Source: Suillus spraguei
Taxonomy: Eukaryota > Basidiomycota > Agaricomycetes > Boletales > Suillaceae
DNA length: 64,000 nt
Direction of reading: 5' to 3'
Assembly: GCA_016800925.1 (NCBI GenBank)
Contig: JABCPU010000095.1
Span: 124,001 to 188,000, forward strand
This document shows, in pieces, positions 36,648 to 48,171 of the stretch. The position numbers and the translations under genes are program-made. Each line of letters starts with the position of its first letter. The stretch's first letter is position 1. The notes beneath the pieces were generated by a model. That model ran no database searches and had not been told where the DNA came from. It saw nothing but the letters and a program-made list of their open reading frames with translations.

Positions 36648-37128
36648 GCTGGAAAGATGGTCAGTTTGTAGGTAAGCTTGCTAATATTAGACATACCTTC
36701 ACCAGCATATGTCTGAGTGGCTTTATACTAATATTGAGTTTTTCGTGCTCCTTGTTTGTTAGTGCTTGTACTTCATCCACCCAGCCCTCATCACTATCAT
36801 TGTCATCTGTACCCTTGTTCAGATTTTCATCAACAGTTTGCCTTTCTTTGTCATGTAAGTCCTTTGCAAGATCCTCTAAGTCCTCATCTATACTAATGTT
36901 ACCATCTGATTTAGGTACATCAAACTTGCAGATCAAAGACTTCGCTACAAGATTTACAATGTGCAAGAAGCACCTTATTCTACTCATTGGGCCAGAGAAG
37001 TGTGGGACAAGCTCTGCAACCTTTGTTTCATTTGAAGCTGCCTTATCAGCTGTTACACTTAGAATCTGCATCAGCAGTCACTCAGGTTCATTTTCCCTTC
37101 TAAATCATTATGTTACATGCCTTGTCTG

Positions 37129-38357
37129 TGTCATATACAATACATTCAGGTCCAGATCAGATCCGATCCATGGACATCCGGACACCCAATCTATATCCAT
37201 CCTTATCTGATCCATATCCAATACATGTCCATATCTGATCTGAGTTCATATCCAAACTATTCTCATGCACCTGTGCATTACCCCTTTTAGACTATATGGG
37301 TGTTTCTGGCTTTTGGGTATCTCTGTGCTTCTGGCTCTTGGTGATCTCTGCCTCTGTCTTGATAAGTATTTCATACAAGTTTCATCTCCAAGTTCATAGC
37401 CTTATGTTCTGCTGTACTTACTAATGTGTTTCTGTATGCTTCAGACATAGCCTCGGACTATCTGTACTTACCTTCCGGCATGCTCTTTACAGTATATAAA
37501 CTTGTAGTACAACTCCAGCAGACCTCAGTCAGATCATTGCTTTCCTACTTCTGCATATTCCTTTGACTTCTGTTTCTTGTTACCATGTCTATATACATCC
37601 ATTTCCTTTCTTGCACTTAGGCTCCGGCCCTTGTAAGCTTCTGACTCAGACCTATGGGATCATTCCCTAGGCCAGAGCTTTGATCCTATGTCCTATATCC
37701 TTTTCGGACTTCATTCGTTTCACCTCCAACTCTACCTTTGGTAGTCTTATCCTGTCTGTTCTATTCTGGACCTTGTCCTGAGTAGTCTATACTATCTCTA
37801 CACCATATCTGGACCTACTCCTCTCTAGTAGTCAACACCTCCCCTAAGATCCATAGAGCTATGCTTGTCCAATCATCTGATCATCCGCCCTTCCGCTCTT
37901 CCACTCTTCTGCTGTTCCACTCCTCCAAGCTCTGGACCTTCAGACCTCTGGACCTCCAGATCTATCCTATCCTACCCTCCAACATCTATGGATCATCTTT
38001 CCCTCCAGAGCTTTGCTCCTATCCTACCCTGGACTTGGTCCAGGAGTCCATCCTTCATCTCTTCTACTTGGAACTTGTTCCAGTAGTCTTACCATTGCTC
38101 CCTACTATCTGGAAATAGTTTCAGCGTATTCCCGTGCTCATACAGAAGTCCTTCGGAGCTCTATCGAGCTATCCTGTCCTAGAGAGTTCATCCGGACTCT
38201 GTCTAGACTTCACCATAACTCCCCCTTGGACTTCATCTGAAATTAAGGGCACAGCATACAAGCTGAGGCCAAGCCCCTTTGACTTTCCATCCCTCCAGTA
38301 CAACACCATGTAAAGCCAGGACTTCTTAGTAGCCCCCATTTTTGCATGGTTGTAACA
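37129..38357 (+). repeat. Solo LTR, family A
   Basis: 1229 bp, ends TGTCATATACAATAC and GCATGGTTGTAACA. No matching duplication (gtctg against gcgac), and about 100 residues of the transposase are missing at this point. The LTR probably formed by recombination with loss of flanking DNA. Confidence 0.82.
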
Positions 38358-38942
38358 GCGACTGTCACTGCCAAAGGTATGTAAAGTTCTGGGCATCCTG
38401 TCTTCATTAAGGTGTCAAAACCTCGGTCATTTACAGTTTCATGTGGCCGCAAGCTCTCAGTCACCCAGCGCACAATCTCTGCCCAACTCTCAGTATAAGT
38501 ATGTTGCTGGGTGGTTTTTTTAGGTAACATGGTGTGATGTTGGAGAAGGGTGGGAGAATAGTTTTATGTTTAGAGTTCTTTAAGGTCGAGAACATGGGTA
38601 CTGTTCTGTGGTCCAAGGTCCATGGGTCATGAGATGCTTACCACACCCCTACCCCCATGTACCCTTACCCTTGTTGATCCCTATCCAGGGGTACAGGGGT
38701 CTCCAGATCCAAAGCCATACCCTTACCCTCAAGTACCCTTACCCCTGACCCACAGGGGTTACCCAAACCCTGTTGATCCCTACTGATGAGGGTCTAGTTC
38801 ATCACAAACACAACATTGAGACCACACATAACCTTGAACTTGACATTGGTTGAGAGTGCATGGCAATAAATCACTGAGGTCATAATGGGCCCAAATGGCT
38901 GAGTGAATGAGCAATTGAAGAGTTGTTGCCTTTGATGGCCAA

Positions 38943-40568
38943 TGTTAAGGTGATACTCAAAGGGTGACAGATCTGAAGGGCTTTGGCCTCAGCTTGTATG
39001 TTGTGCCCCTTTCCTGAGTATTGCCCTTTATTTCAGAGGCGAAGGTATACATCTGAAGTGTCTAAAGGTAGACATGTATCAGATCTGGAGGTCCGAAGGT
39101 AATAGATATAGTATGTCCGAAGGAAATTCAGACGTGGGTATGGAACAAGATATAAGACTAGTTTCGGACAGAGTCCTAACTAGAAACTAACAAAGATAGA
39201 CTACCGAAGGTAGAGCCAGAGATATAGACTATAGGAGATAATACTAAGTCTCAGAAGTTGACTAGAGTTGGAAGGAACTCAAGTCTGGAGGACAGAATGA
39301 GCAGAACTAAGATGATATTTGAACTGAGGTGCTATGGAGGTTTACATGCAGATTATATACTGTAGGTAGCTGATACGGGATATACAATGAGCTGGGTCTG
39401 AAGGCTATGTGCAAAGTATAACAGAAGTCTATTAGTAAGTACAGTGGATCACAAATCACGAGTCGGAGATGAGCGTAGCTAATGGATCAATAAGCAGGAC
39501 AGGAATGTACATAGCCAGAATACTGGAACAGGAGAATTTCCAAAAGGAGATAGGCACAGGTATACACAGTGGAGTTAGAATGAAAGAGGTAGGAAGGTTT
39601 GGATGTGTGGTCCAGATTGGATCTATGGACTGTTACAAGAACACCTTCTTGTGCCCCTCCTATCATTTTTCCTCTTATGCATCACCATCTACCTTTGTCC
39701 TGACAAGGCCTCCATCCTCATTCTCCACTATGTTGTCTGGCTCACCCTCATCACTCCTTACCTCGCCTATGCCTGTCTCCTCCATCGCTGCTAAGCGCGC
39801 ACTTTGCACTCATTCACACTCTTTGTGCCTTTCGTGCTTCAAGTGTGCTCTTTGTGCTTTATGCTTCCCTTGCGCTTCAACACATGCTATCCTGTGGTTC
39901 ACTCATCAGACTTGTTGGCTCTTGGACTATGACTGGTATTGTCCTCTTTGTTATCTCTTTCCATTTGTTATCTTTCTTGACTCATGCATCACCTCATTGG
40001 CTTGTACCCTTTATCTCTCAGCTCCGCACTTATGACTCCCTTTCGTACATGTGTGCTTTCATTGGTTCATATGCCTCTAACTCATCTACAAGCATGTGTC
40101 CTTCTATTGGCTATCTGACTTCATACCTAATCTGTGATATCTCTGATATTCACGCTCCACTTCAATCTATGTATAAATACACCAGATAGCCTTTGTACTT
40201 CTTTAACTTGAATCTACTTGATCTTGAACCCTGAACTTCCTTTCATAAGCATTTCATAAGCTTTTCGTCTATATTTGAACTTCATAGAAGCTCATCGCTT
40301 CTACATCTCTGATCATCATAGAACCTTGTCTCTGTGACATAGGTTGTGAGATAGCACACGGCACCTACCTCCAACCAATGCAACTAGCGCACTCCATGCT
40401 AGGAGACCAATATGGGTAGGCCACCACTCTTTATAGAGCACCTGTCACAGACACCACTCAAGTTCCTTAGAGCCCAGCTAGGTCACTAACATGGACCAGA
40501 TGGAGGCAGGATTAATCAGATCTGGTTAGATCTGGTTGGATCTGAGATTAGATGTATGGTATATGACA
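38943..40568 (-). repeat. LTR family B with nested LTR F
   Basis: Plus-strand ends TGTTAAGGTGATACTC and GGTATATGACA, about 760 bp without the nested F. Flanks gccaa and gttgg do not match. The right end abuts the DDE gene. Confidence 0.8.
39631..40491 (+). repeat. Solo LTR, family F
   Basis: 861 bp, ends TGTTACAAGAACACC and GGTCACTAACA, exact 5-bp duplication tggac (39626-39630, 40492-40496). TATAAATA near 40173 reads in this sense. Confidence 0.92.
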
Positions 40569-41560
40569 GTTGGATGCACTCCAAAGGTTTTCAATATACC
40601 TCACACAAGAAAGGGCTATATTTTGATGGTCATGATCATCCCAATGTCATTGAATATCGGCAGAATGTTTTCTTACCATCTATGAAGGCATGAGAGCCTC
40701 ACCTGGTACAATATGTCATGGGCAATGTGGAGAAGGAGTTAGAGACACAGTGGCTGAATTATGTTGAATGTCAACTTTTCTTGTAGCTCATGATGAGATG
40801 ACAGCCCAGGCAAAAAATGATGCTGATAAGACATAGGTTTATGGTGATGAACATAGGTTGAAGAAGAAAGGAGTTGGTCGGGGAATCCAACAGAGTGATG
40901 TTATCTGTTTGACAGTCAGTCATTTGACCGAAGCATCAGATAGTCTGGAGTATGGTAAGAATCATGAAGGTTATTGGACAGGTGAGCACTTTGTAAAGCA
41001 GGTAAGCTTCTCACAAAACACATTATTCATATTATTAAAGACCAAATACTGTCAGTTTCACGAAAAAATTATTCCTATGTTTGAGCATGCCCATGGCGCA
41101 GGTTATCAAGCACTTTTTCTCATTGACAACTCACAGGGTCATTCAGCTTATGTGGAGAATGCACTTCTTGTTTCACAGATGAATGTCAATCCTGGGGGGA
41201 AGCAGGCATACTTGCATGATGGATGGTATATTTGCAATGGGCAAATTGTGTCCCAGTCAATGGTGTATCCAAACAATCATGCACAATTCCCCAATCAGCC
41301 AAAAGGGATCAAGGCTGTGCTCATTGAGTGTGGCCTGTACAAATCTAGATGTTGTGGGAAGTGCAAGAAGTGCAACCCTGATCTGGATGTTGCTTGTTGC
41401 AACAAATGCATACTTGAGTGACAGCCTGACTTTCAGCAGCAGAAGTCCCCTGTCCAGGAAACCATTGAAAAGTTGGGGCATATATGCATTTTTCTCCCAA
41501 ATTCCATTGCAAGCTAAATCCAATCAAGTTTTTCTGGGGTCAGGTCAAGAAGTACCTTCA
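40569..41560 (+). pseudogene. DDE superfamily endonuclease, catalytic Glu lost
   Basis: A decayed transposase-like gene of the DDE endonuclease type common in basidiomycetes. Visible blocks in order: MHSKGFQYTSHKKGLYFDGH near the start, AHDEMTAQA (first Asp, about 40788), SHLTEASDSLEYGKNHEGYW, ALFLIDNSQGHSAY (second Asp, about 41110), QMNVNPGGKQA, a Cys-rich GKCKKCNPDLD, and LNPIKFFWG (about 41515). The last block normally reads LNxIExFWG; the catalytic Glu is Lys here, a single G-to-A change. An intron with good sites (41002-41055) is kept. Stops near 40690 and 41419 also break the frame. The 5' end is cut by LTR B, and the 3' end is not clear. Confidence 0.8.
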
Positions 41561-42066
41561 ACTTTTTCATGCAGATCAGATCCAGGCACTTGATTTTACA
41601 TGGGCATGCTATCATTGCTATGATTTACCTATCTGAGTTCAAATGATTGGTGGAAATGATTGGTATCAGTACATAGTAGAAGAAGTCTCTCACATGATAC
41701 TATGCCGATATGTTTTAGCTATTACAAGCAAGTCTGCAACTGTAAGTATTAACATAATATTATCCACTTTGCTCAGTGCCACTCATACCACAAGACAACT
41801 TTTGCAAATAGTACATATTCAGCCTAATTAAATTTACTTCCTGATCCACAAAAGATATGTGAGCCATGAAGTGAACTCAAGGGCAAACAAATCCCATTGT
41901 AAAATGATACAATCAATTGTACCTCATACACATATGTGCACAGGTAATCATGGTCTCCAGTATAGGTAGTAAAGGTGGGCAAACATTGATGTTCTCTGGA
42001 GTAAGTGACCTCAGCCTGGTCAATCAGGCATTGACACCCAATAGCTTCTATGGGCCCTTCATTGGC
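41561..42066. other. Unassigned sequence 3' of the DDE gene
   Basis: About 500 bp. A plus-strand stretch (41643-41831) and a minus-strand stretch (about 41830-42060) are open but match no family I know. Probably DDE element tail or transposon flank. Confidence 0.3.
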
Positions 42067-42500
42067 TGTCATATACCATACATCCAATCTCAGATCCAAT
42101 AAGATCTGATCAGATCCAATTGATCCTGCTTCTGTCCAGTCCACAGATGCAATCTGGACCATGCATCTGAACCTTCCTACTTCTCACATTCTAACTCTAC
42201 TGTGTATACCTGCATCTATCTCCTTTTGACAATTCCCCTGTTCCAGTATTTTGGCTATGTACACTTCCGTCCTTCTTATTGATCCACTAGCTATGTTTCA
42301 TTTCCAACTTGTGATTGCTGTACTTACTAATAAACTTCTGTTATACTTTGCACATAGCCTTCAGATCTGGCTTGTTGTATATTCCATATCAGCTACCTAC
42401 AGTATATAATCCACATGTAAACCTCCATAACACCTCAGTTTAAGTATCATCTTAGTTCTGCACATTCTGTCCTCTGCACTTGAGTTCCTTCCAACTCTAG
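42067..42500 (+). repeat. LTR family B, 5' part
   Basis: Begins TGTCATATACCATAC and follows the B sequence to the segment CTTCCAACTCTAG, where LTR A (42501) interrupts it. The rest of B is not found on the far side. Confidence 0.8.
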
Positions 42501-43332
42501 TGTCATATACCGTACATTCAGGTCCGATCCATGGACATCCAGACACCCAATCCATACATCCTAGTCCACCCATCCAATCCAGCTCACATATCCAATCCAC
42601 CCATCCAATCCATGTTCATATCTGATCCATGTCCATATCCAATCTGTGTCCATATCCAATCCGTGTCCATATCCAATCCATGCTCATATCCAAAACTATT
42701 CCCGTGCACCTGCGCGTTACTCCTTTTAGGTTAATACCTGTGTCCAGCTTTCAGTTATCTCTGCACCTCTGGCTTTCGGTTATCTTGACTTCCATCTTGA
42801 TAAGATATTTCGTACAAGTCTTATTTCCGAGTTCATAGCCTTGTGTTCCACAATGCCTCAAACATAGCCTTGGACTATCCTTACTTGCCTTCTGGCATGC
42901 TACCTACAGTATATAAACTTGTAGTACAACTCCTGCAGACCTCAATCTGATCATTACCTTCCTACTTCTGTATATTCCTTTGACTTCTGTATCTTGTTAC
43001 CATGTCTATATAAATTTGTTTCTGTTTTCGCACTTGGGCTCCGGCCCTTGTAAGCTTCCGACTCAGACCTATGGGATCATTCCCTAGGCCGGAGCCTTGA
43101 TCCTTTGTCCTATATCCTTTTCGGACTTCATCCGTTTCCTGTCTCTCATCTGTTTCACCTCCGACTCTACCTTTGGTAGTCTTATCCTGTCTGTTTCTAT
43201 TCCAGACCTTGTCCGGAATAGTCTATACTATTTCTATACCATATCTGGACCTACTCCCCTCTAGTAGTCAACACTTCCCCTAAGATCCATAGAGCTATGC
43301 TCATCCGATCATCTGCTCGTCCACTCTTCCGT
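42501..43332 (+). repeat. LTR family A, truncated by the Gypsy palindrome
   Basis: Begins TGTCATATACCGTACATTC inside LTR B and matches other A copies for 832 bp up to CCACTCTTCCGT. The LTR of the palindrome then begins. The missing A 3' part does not reappear at 51735. Confidence 0.85.
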
Positions 43333-43808
43333 TGTTACAATCGTACGTGCCTCCTATTCATTTTCCTTTGTTTCCTTACTCGTATATTATATCACATGAC
43401 TCTGACTCATATGCTCAACGCATTTGTACAATATATGCCTTCCTTATTAGGATACGCAGTTACATTCTCACGGCTACTTGGTCTGTGCACACATATTGGC
43501 CTATTTAAGCACAGTGTACTTGTAGTAGATTCTTTACTTTAATCTTACTGGGTTTTACCTGGAATCTCCTTCGCTTAGGTCTCCAACCTAAGTCGTCTTG
43601 AATCGTCTCTAAGTCTAAGCACTCCTTAGCCTTAGTCTCTATTCTCGCGGACACCTCTTAGACTTGTCTTTGAGGCTGAACCCTTGATCGTACTCGGAAC
43701 ACGTTCCTTGTACTTTCACCTTGTCCTCTTTTGGACATTGTAAGAACTTCCCAGCAGACCGTCTGTGTCTTTTCACTGTCGCTGGTGATGCCACCCCAGT
43801 TCGTAACA
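43333..43808 (+). repeat. LTR of Gypsy family D (left arm, 5' LTR)
   Basis: 476 bp, ends TGTTACAATCGTACG and CAGTTCGTAACA. TATTTAAG near 43500 could act as TATA element. Confidence 0.88.
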
Positions 43809-44002
43809 AAAGATTAAAGTCTTATCGTCGACTATCCAGTCTTCGACCCTGAACCCTGATCGCTTAGATCAGCAGACTAGCGTACGCGTACGCTGAGCAG
43901 ATTGTCAAGAGGAAGCCCCTGACAGAAGAAAAGCCCTGACGGACAGCAAGACAGCGCGTGTAGGCACCGAGAAAGTATAACTCATCAGAAGAATCATCAA
44001 CC

Positions 44003-44817
44003 ATGTCGTCACCAAAGAATTCGAGTACAAGATCGGTCAACCGACTGGTTTTGATGGAGATCGTGATAACTCTCGCGAGTTTATCCAGTCGTGCAATTTG
44101 CACTTTGACATCAATGAAAAGCTTTACACCACCGACAAGCAGAAGATCATCTACATAACATCCTTTATGACCGAAAGAATGCCAAGTCGTGGAAGGAACA
44201 ATTCCTTGAACACGCCCAATCTACCGACACTTCGGACAAAAAGTTGGTTATGGGACGATGGTAGATTTTATGAAGAGCTTCAAGGAAGCATTCGAACCAG
44301 TGGATACCAAAGGAACCGCGCTCACAAGGCTTAGGGATCTCAAACAAGGAACTGGAGATCTCCACACCTATGTCGCTGACTTTGAGGCACTTGCAGCCAA
44401 GGCTCAGATCACCGACAACGCAACGAAGATCCAGTTCTTCCAAGACGGCCTTAATTGGGGTATCCTTACAAAGCTTTTCAATACGGGAGATGTCTCCGAA
44501 ATATTCAGAGACGTTGTGCTGCAATGCGTTGCTATTGACAATGCCCATCATCGGCTTAACGCCATGAGGACACGTCATACTCCACAACAGAAGAAGAAGA
44601 ACTACGGGAATGCACGGTATATTCCGAACCGTGATTCCAACGCAATGGTCGTAGATCGAATCTCCGATATGGAAAGATCCGAATGCATGAAGAAAGGACA
44701 ATGCTTCGGATGCAGAAAGACAGGACATCGTTCATAACTGTCCTGATAGAAAGAAGAAAACCCGCTCCGACAAACCGAAGTTAAAGGAGAAGAAGAAGAT
44801 GAAGAAACCGTGAGACG
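44003..44817 (+). pseudogene. Gypsy D gag (left arm)
   Basis: Frameshifted capsid-type gag. The cleanest block is 44258-44737, with MVDFMKSFKEAFEPVDTKG, LKQGTGDLHTYVADFEALA and a CX2CX4HX4C zinc knuckle starting CFGCRKTGH (about 44703). The His-to-Cys part of the knuckle needs a frame change that the right arm does not have. It matches the minus-strand gag at 51067-50238. Confidence 0.82.
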
Positions 44818-44879
44818 GATTGTTGAGGATTTTTGACTTGGAGAAACAAAGATTCGACGTATGTTTCTCCCAATGTATA

Positions 44880-45240
44880 CTAAGACTTGTACGCGCTGTA
44901 GGTGAAAGAAAAGAACTTCGTGTCCCTATCACCCTCCACTTGCGTACTCGCTTGAAATCCGTCGACACCACCGCTGTTATCGATTCAGGAGCAGCAGGAA
45001 CATTCATCTCGAAGAGTTTGTGAAACTCCACCAAATCACACGACGAAACTCAAAGAACCATTTCGAGTTACTACGGCAGACGGGACTCTTATCAAAGGAG
45101 GACCAATCACACACTATTGTCTTCTAGTGGTCAAAATTGATGATCGAACCATGTATGGAAAATTCAACATCACCAAGCTAGGAAGGAGAGATCAAATTCT
45201 CCTTGGAATCCCATGGTTACGAGCAATGAACCCAATATAG
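44880..45240 (+). pseudogene. Gypsy D aspartic protease (left arm)
   Basis: The retropepsin active site VIDSGAAGTFI is visible (DSG at 44982-44990), followed by a frameshifted flap region and the hydrophobic ILLGIPWL segment near 45195. It lies between gag and RT as in other Ty3/Gypsy elements. Confidence 0.78.
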
Positions 45241-46139
45241 ATTGGGCTGCTGAAACACTTGTCCTTTCAGGACAGAAAATCAGATGAAATCGAAATCGAT
45301 ATGGATGAAGATCGGAAGAAGAATGGATTGCCCCGACTCTTCAACATCACACCAGATGGCAACATTCCCGTCTTCCGAAACCATTCATTGCCTTCTCCTC
45401 TGAGTTCCTGAAGACCGAACCAGAAGTACGAATGCCACGTACTATAGACCCCATTCCACGTGTCCAACTGCCAAGACCAGTATCACCGATTCCCGCGCGG
45501 AAAAGCGCAAGAATGAATCCGAACCCGAGCATCGGGCGGACAAGAACCTATTGAGCAACGGCCAATAGAAGAACAGAAATATGGAAAGAGGAAAACAGAA
45601 GAAGAACTCCCAGGGCAAGCACCAATGTACCGAAACTATCCAAGTTCTTTGTTCCCCCAAAAACTCTTTCTGCTTCATGAAGAAACCCCGATAAAGAAGA
45701 ACCCGTGCCCTCGTTGATCCCAACTGAGGATGATGACCAATTCGACACTATGCATGATGTCTGGCATGCGCCAGAAGTACGTGAAATTTCCTCTACGAAC
45801 TTGGAGATGGAGAATTTCTTGTGGAATACGATACCGATGGAGTTAGCATGAGAATCATAGAAGAAGTATCCATGGATACACCCTTACACGTGATGGAACT
45901 TCTCAACTCGAACAATCCTCCAACTACTCCACAATTCCTCTTCCTCCTCCAAATATAGTAACAAAGCTCAGGAATTCGCATGGATGAGAAGGAAAAGAAA
46001 AAGAAATCCTTCGAAGAATTGGTCCCAGATTATTGCACGATTTGCAGACGTCTTTGCTAAAGACGGATTGAACAAACTACCCCCGAACGCCCTGGTATCG
46101 ATCATCGGATCGACACTAAACCCGGTTTTATCCTCGCAC

Positions 46140-46904
46140 GTCTAAGGTTTACCCGCTATCGGAAAAAGAACGCGCTGCTGTCAAAACGTTTATCGATGAA
46201 AACGTTGCGAAAGGCTTTATCTCAGAATCGAAGTCACCTCAAGCTAGTGGCTTCTTCTTTGTGGGAAAGAAGAGTGGAGAACTGCGTCCCTGTCAAGATT
46301 ATCGCTACATCAATGATTGGACAGTCAAGAACGCATACCCGCTCCCACTCCCTATTTCCCTTGTCGCACGTCTTCATAACGCACAGTTCTTTACGAAAAT
46401 GGATATTCGGTCCGGTTATAACAATATTCGCATCCATCCTGAGATAGGTGGAAAGCTGCTTTTACCACGGAATTCGGCCTCTTTGAACCGAACGTCATGT
46501 TCTTCGGCCTTTGTAATTCCCCAGCAACCTTCCAAGCATACATGAATCGCACCTTTCAACAAGAAATCAATGAAGGATGGATGGTTATCTACATGGACGA
46601 TATCCTGATTTTCTCTACAACTATGGCAGAACACCGTGAACGGACAGACGAGTTTTGATGAAAATACGAAAAGAACACTGTTCTTGAAACCGGAGAAATG
46701 CACCTTCGATGCAGAAGAAGTGGAATACCTCGGAATGATAATTCGCCCGGACAAGTTGCTATGGACACCGCCAAGACCAAGGGAATCTCCGAATGGCCAA
46801 TCCCGAAATCTGTAAAAGATGTTCGGTCATTCCTCGGTTTTTGCAACTTCTACCGCACGTTCATTTCCCACTATTCTGACATCGCCGACCCCTTATCGAT
46901 TTAA
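46140..46904 (+). pseudogene. Gypsy D reverse transcriptase (left arm)
   Basis: Blocks in several frames: [20 protein letters not shown] (46264), [16 protein letters not shown] (about 46398), a frame-shifted [11 protein letters not shown], and the catalytic YMDD at 46590-46601 within VIYMDDILIF. Then come FLKPEKCTF and [15 protein letters not shown]. At least four frameshifts separate them. Confidence 0.88.
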
Positions 46905-46926
46905 CAAAGAAAGATAAGGCCTTTGA

Positions 46927-47400
46927 ATGGTCAACCGAATGTATGGACACCTTCGAAGAATTGAAACGACGCTTCACATCCCAACCGGTACTCGTAACCC
47001 TGATCCTTCCCGACAATTTGCTATTGCTACCGACGCTTCGCTCGTAGCAACTGGGGAGTTCTCTTGCAGACTGATGAAATGGTGTTTATCACCCATGTGC
47101 ATATCTTCACAGTCTTTGAACCCGCAGAACGCAATTACAGATCTTTGATCGGGAACTCCTTGCCGTGATCCGGGCATTGAACGAATGGCGTCATTATCTG
47201 AAGGAAACCCACACCCGTCCTGGTATTCACCGACCACAAGAACCTTCTGTACTTTAGAAGTGCACAGAAGCTTACCCGTCGCCAAGCACTTGGCAATTGA
47301 TTTTGTCTATTTACGACATTGAACTGCATCACGTTGCAGGTACTAAATTGCAGTACCTGATGCACTATCTCGCGGCCTGATTATGACTCGGCAAAGACGA
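46927..47400 (+). pseudogene. Gypsy D RNase H (left arm)
   Basis: The RT thumb/RNase H junction and FAIATDASLVATG (about 47019, first catalytic Asp) are visible, then a frame-shifted FDRELLAVIRALNEW. The frame continues into LPDALFVRLIDTV and stops at the palindrome centre. Confidence 0.78.
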
Positions 47401-47481
47401 TAACGAGGACCAGACTCTCCTCCCTGACGCTCTATTCGTTCGTCTTATTGACACCGTTAAGGATCTGATGCCTGGATGGCG

Positions 47482-47548
47482 ATCTATGCCCTTAATGGAT
47501 TCTCCTCAATCTTCCATCAGAGAGTGCCGATTCATAGGGGAAGGCACA
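47482..47548. other. Unpaired spacer at the centre of the inverted repeat
   Basis: 67 bp that differ between the two arms. The sequence GATGGCG and the preceding ATCTGATGCC flank it in inverted orientation on both sides. Confidence 0.8.
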
Positions 47549-47771
47549 CGCCATCAAGGCATCAGATGCCGTTTGAAGACAGGGTCGTCGAGGGGTCAGA
47601 GGATGACAGACATCCTTCAGTGTCAATAAGACGAACGAATAGAGCGTCAGGGAGGAGGTCTGGTCCTCGTTATCGTCTTTGCCGAGTCATAATCGGGCCG
47701 CGGATAGTGCATCAGGTACTGCTAATTTAGTACCTGCAACGTGATGCAGTTCATGTCGTAAATAGACAAAA

Positions 47772-48149
47772 TCAATTGCCAAGTGCTTGGCGACGGGTAA
47801 GCTTCTGTGCACTTCTAAAGTACAGAAGTTCTTGTGGTCGGTGAATACCAGGACGGGTGTGGGTTTCCTTCAGATAATGACGCCATTCGTTCAATGCCCG
47901 GATCACGGCAAGGAGTTCCCGATCAAAGATCTGATAATTGCGTTCTGCGGGGTTCAAAGACTGTGAGAGATATGCACATGGGTGATAAACACCATTTTCA
48001 TCAGTCTGCAAGAGAACTCCGCCAGTTGCTACGAGCGAAGCGTCGGTAGCAATAGCAAATTGTCGGGAAGGATCAGGGTTACGAAGTACCGGTTGGGATG
48101 TGAAGCGTCGTTTCATTCTTCGAAGGTGTCCATACATTCGGTTGACCAT
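47772..48149 (-). pseudogene. Gypsy D RNase H (right arm)
   Basis: An open stretch of 125 codons: FAIATDASLVATGGVLLQTD (first Asp), PCAYLSQSLNPAERNYQIFD, RELLAVIRALNEWRHYL (Glu). The segment after it is frame-shifted where TDHKNL is expected. Follows the RT block on the minus strand. Confidence 0.82.
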
Positions 48150-48171
48150 TCAAAGGCCTTATCTTTCTTTG

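Larger units (their letters stand above)
30480..38530 (-). pseudogene. hAT transposase, split by nested insertions
   Basis: Reading 5' to 3' on the minus strand: an N-terminal piece (38530-38358, start MLPKKTTQQHTYTESWAEI), the RNase H-like core (37080-36690, with ILSVTADKAASNE, FSGPMSRIRCFLHIVNLVAKSL and an acidic region), a segment at 35432-35307 (LIHSTTL), and one at 34867-34444 (WNSTFDML, LYFSHSMLNLAMVIPAMDHID). These are followed by 34144-33818 (VLHPHHKLSYFKSTGWEEEW), a short bridge at 33063-33036, and the C-terminal hAT dimerisation region at 30902-30480 (IAWWHGHHKTYPWLSRMALDYLTIP, then the stop at 30480-30482). No BED zinc finger is visible at the N-terminus. About 100 residues between the first two pieces are missing at the A insertion. 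This is a basidiomycete hAT of the Ac/hobo type and is dead. Confidence 0.85.
30233..38782 (-). mobile_element. hAT DNA transposon, host of many nested insertions
   Basis: Terminal inverted repeats TAGGGATCAATAGGG (left, 30233) and, reverse-complemented from the right end, TAGGGATCAACAGGG (one mismatch). Flanking 8-bp sequences ccaatgag (30225-30232) and ctgatgag (38783-38790) match at 6 of 8 positions, as expected for an old hAT duplication. Subterminal GGGTCA/GGGTAAGGGTA repeats lie inside both ends. Inside are one transposase gene on the minus strand and these insertions: A with C2 (30903-33035), B (33064-33812), E (34145-34443), E (34868-35306), a hAT MITE with B (35433-36647), and A (37129-38357). 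Confidence 0.88.
43333..47481 (+). mobile_element. Gypsy element D, left arm of a giant inverted repeat
   Basis: LTR (43333-43808), gag, protease, reverse transcriptase and RNase H in the usual Ty3/Gypsy order, then an abrupt end in the RNase H-integrase linker. No integrase and no 3' LTR. The same 4.15 kb returns in reverse orientation from 51734 to 47549 after a 67-bp spacer. Flank at the outer edge: ccgt. Numerous 1-bp indels break all frames. Confidence 0.9.
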
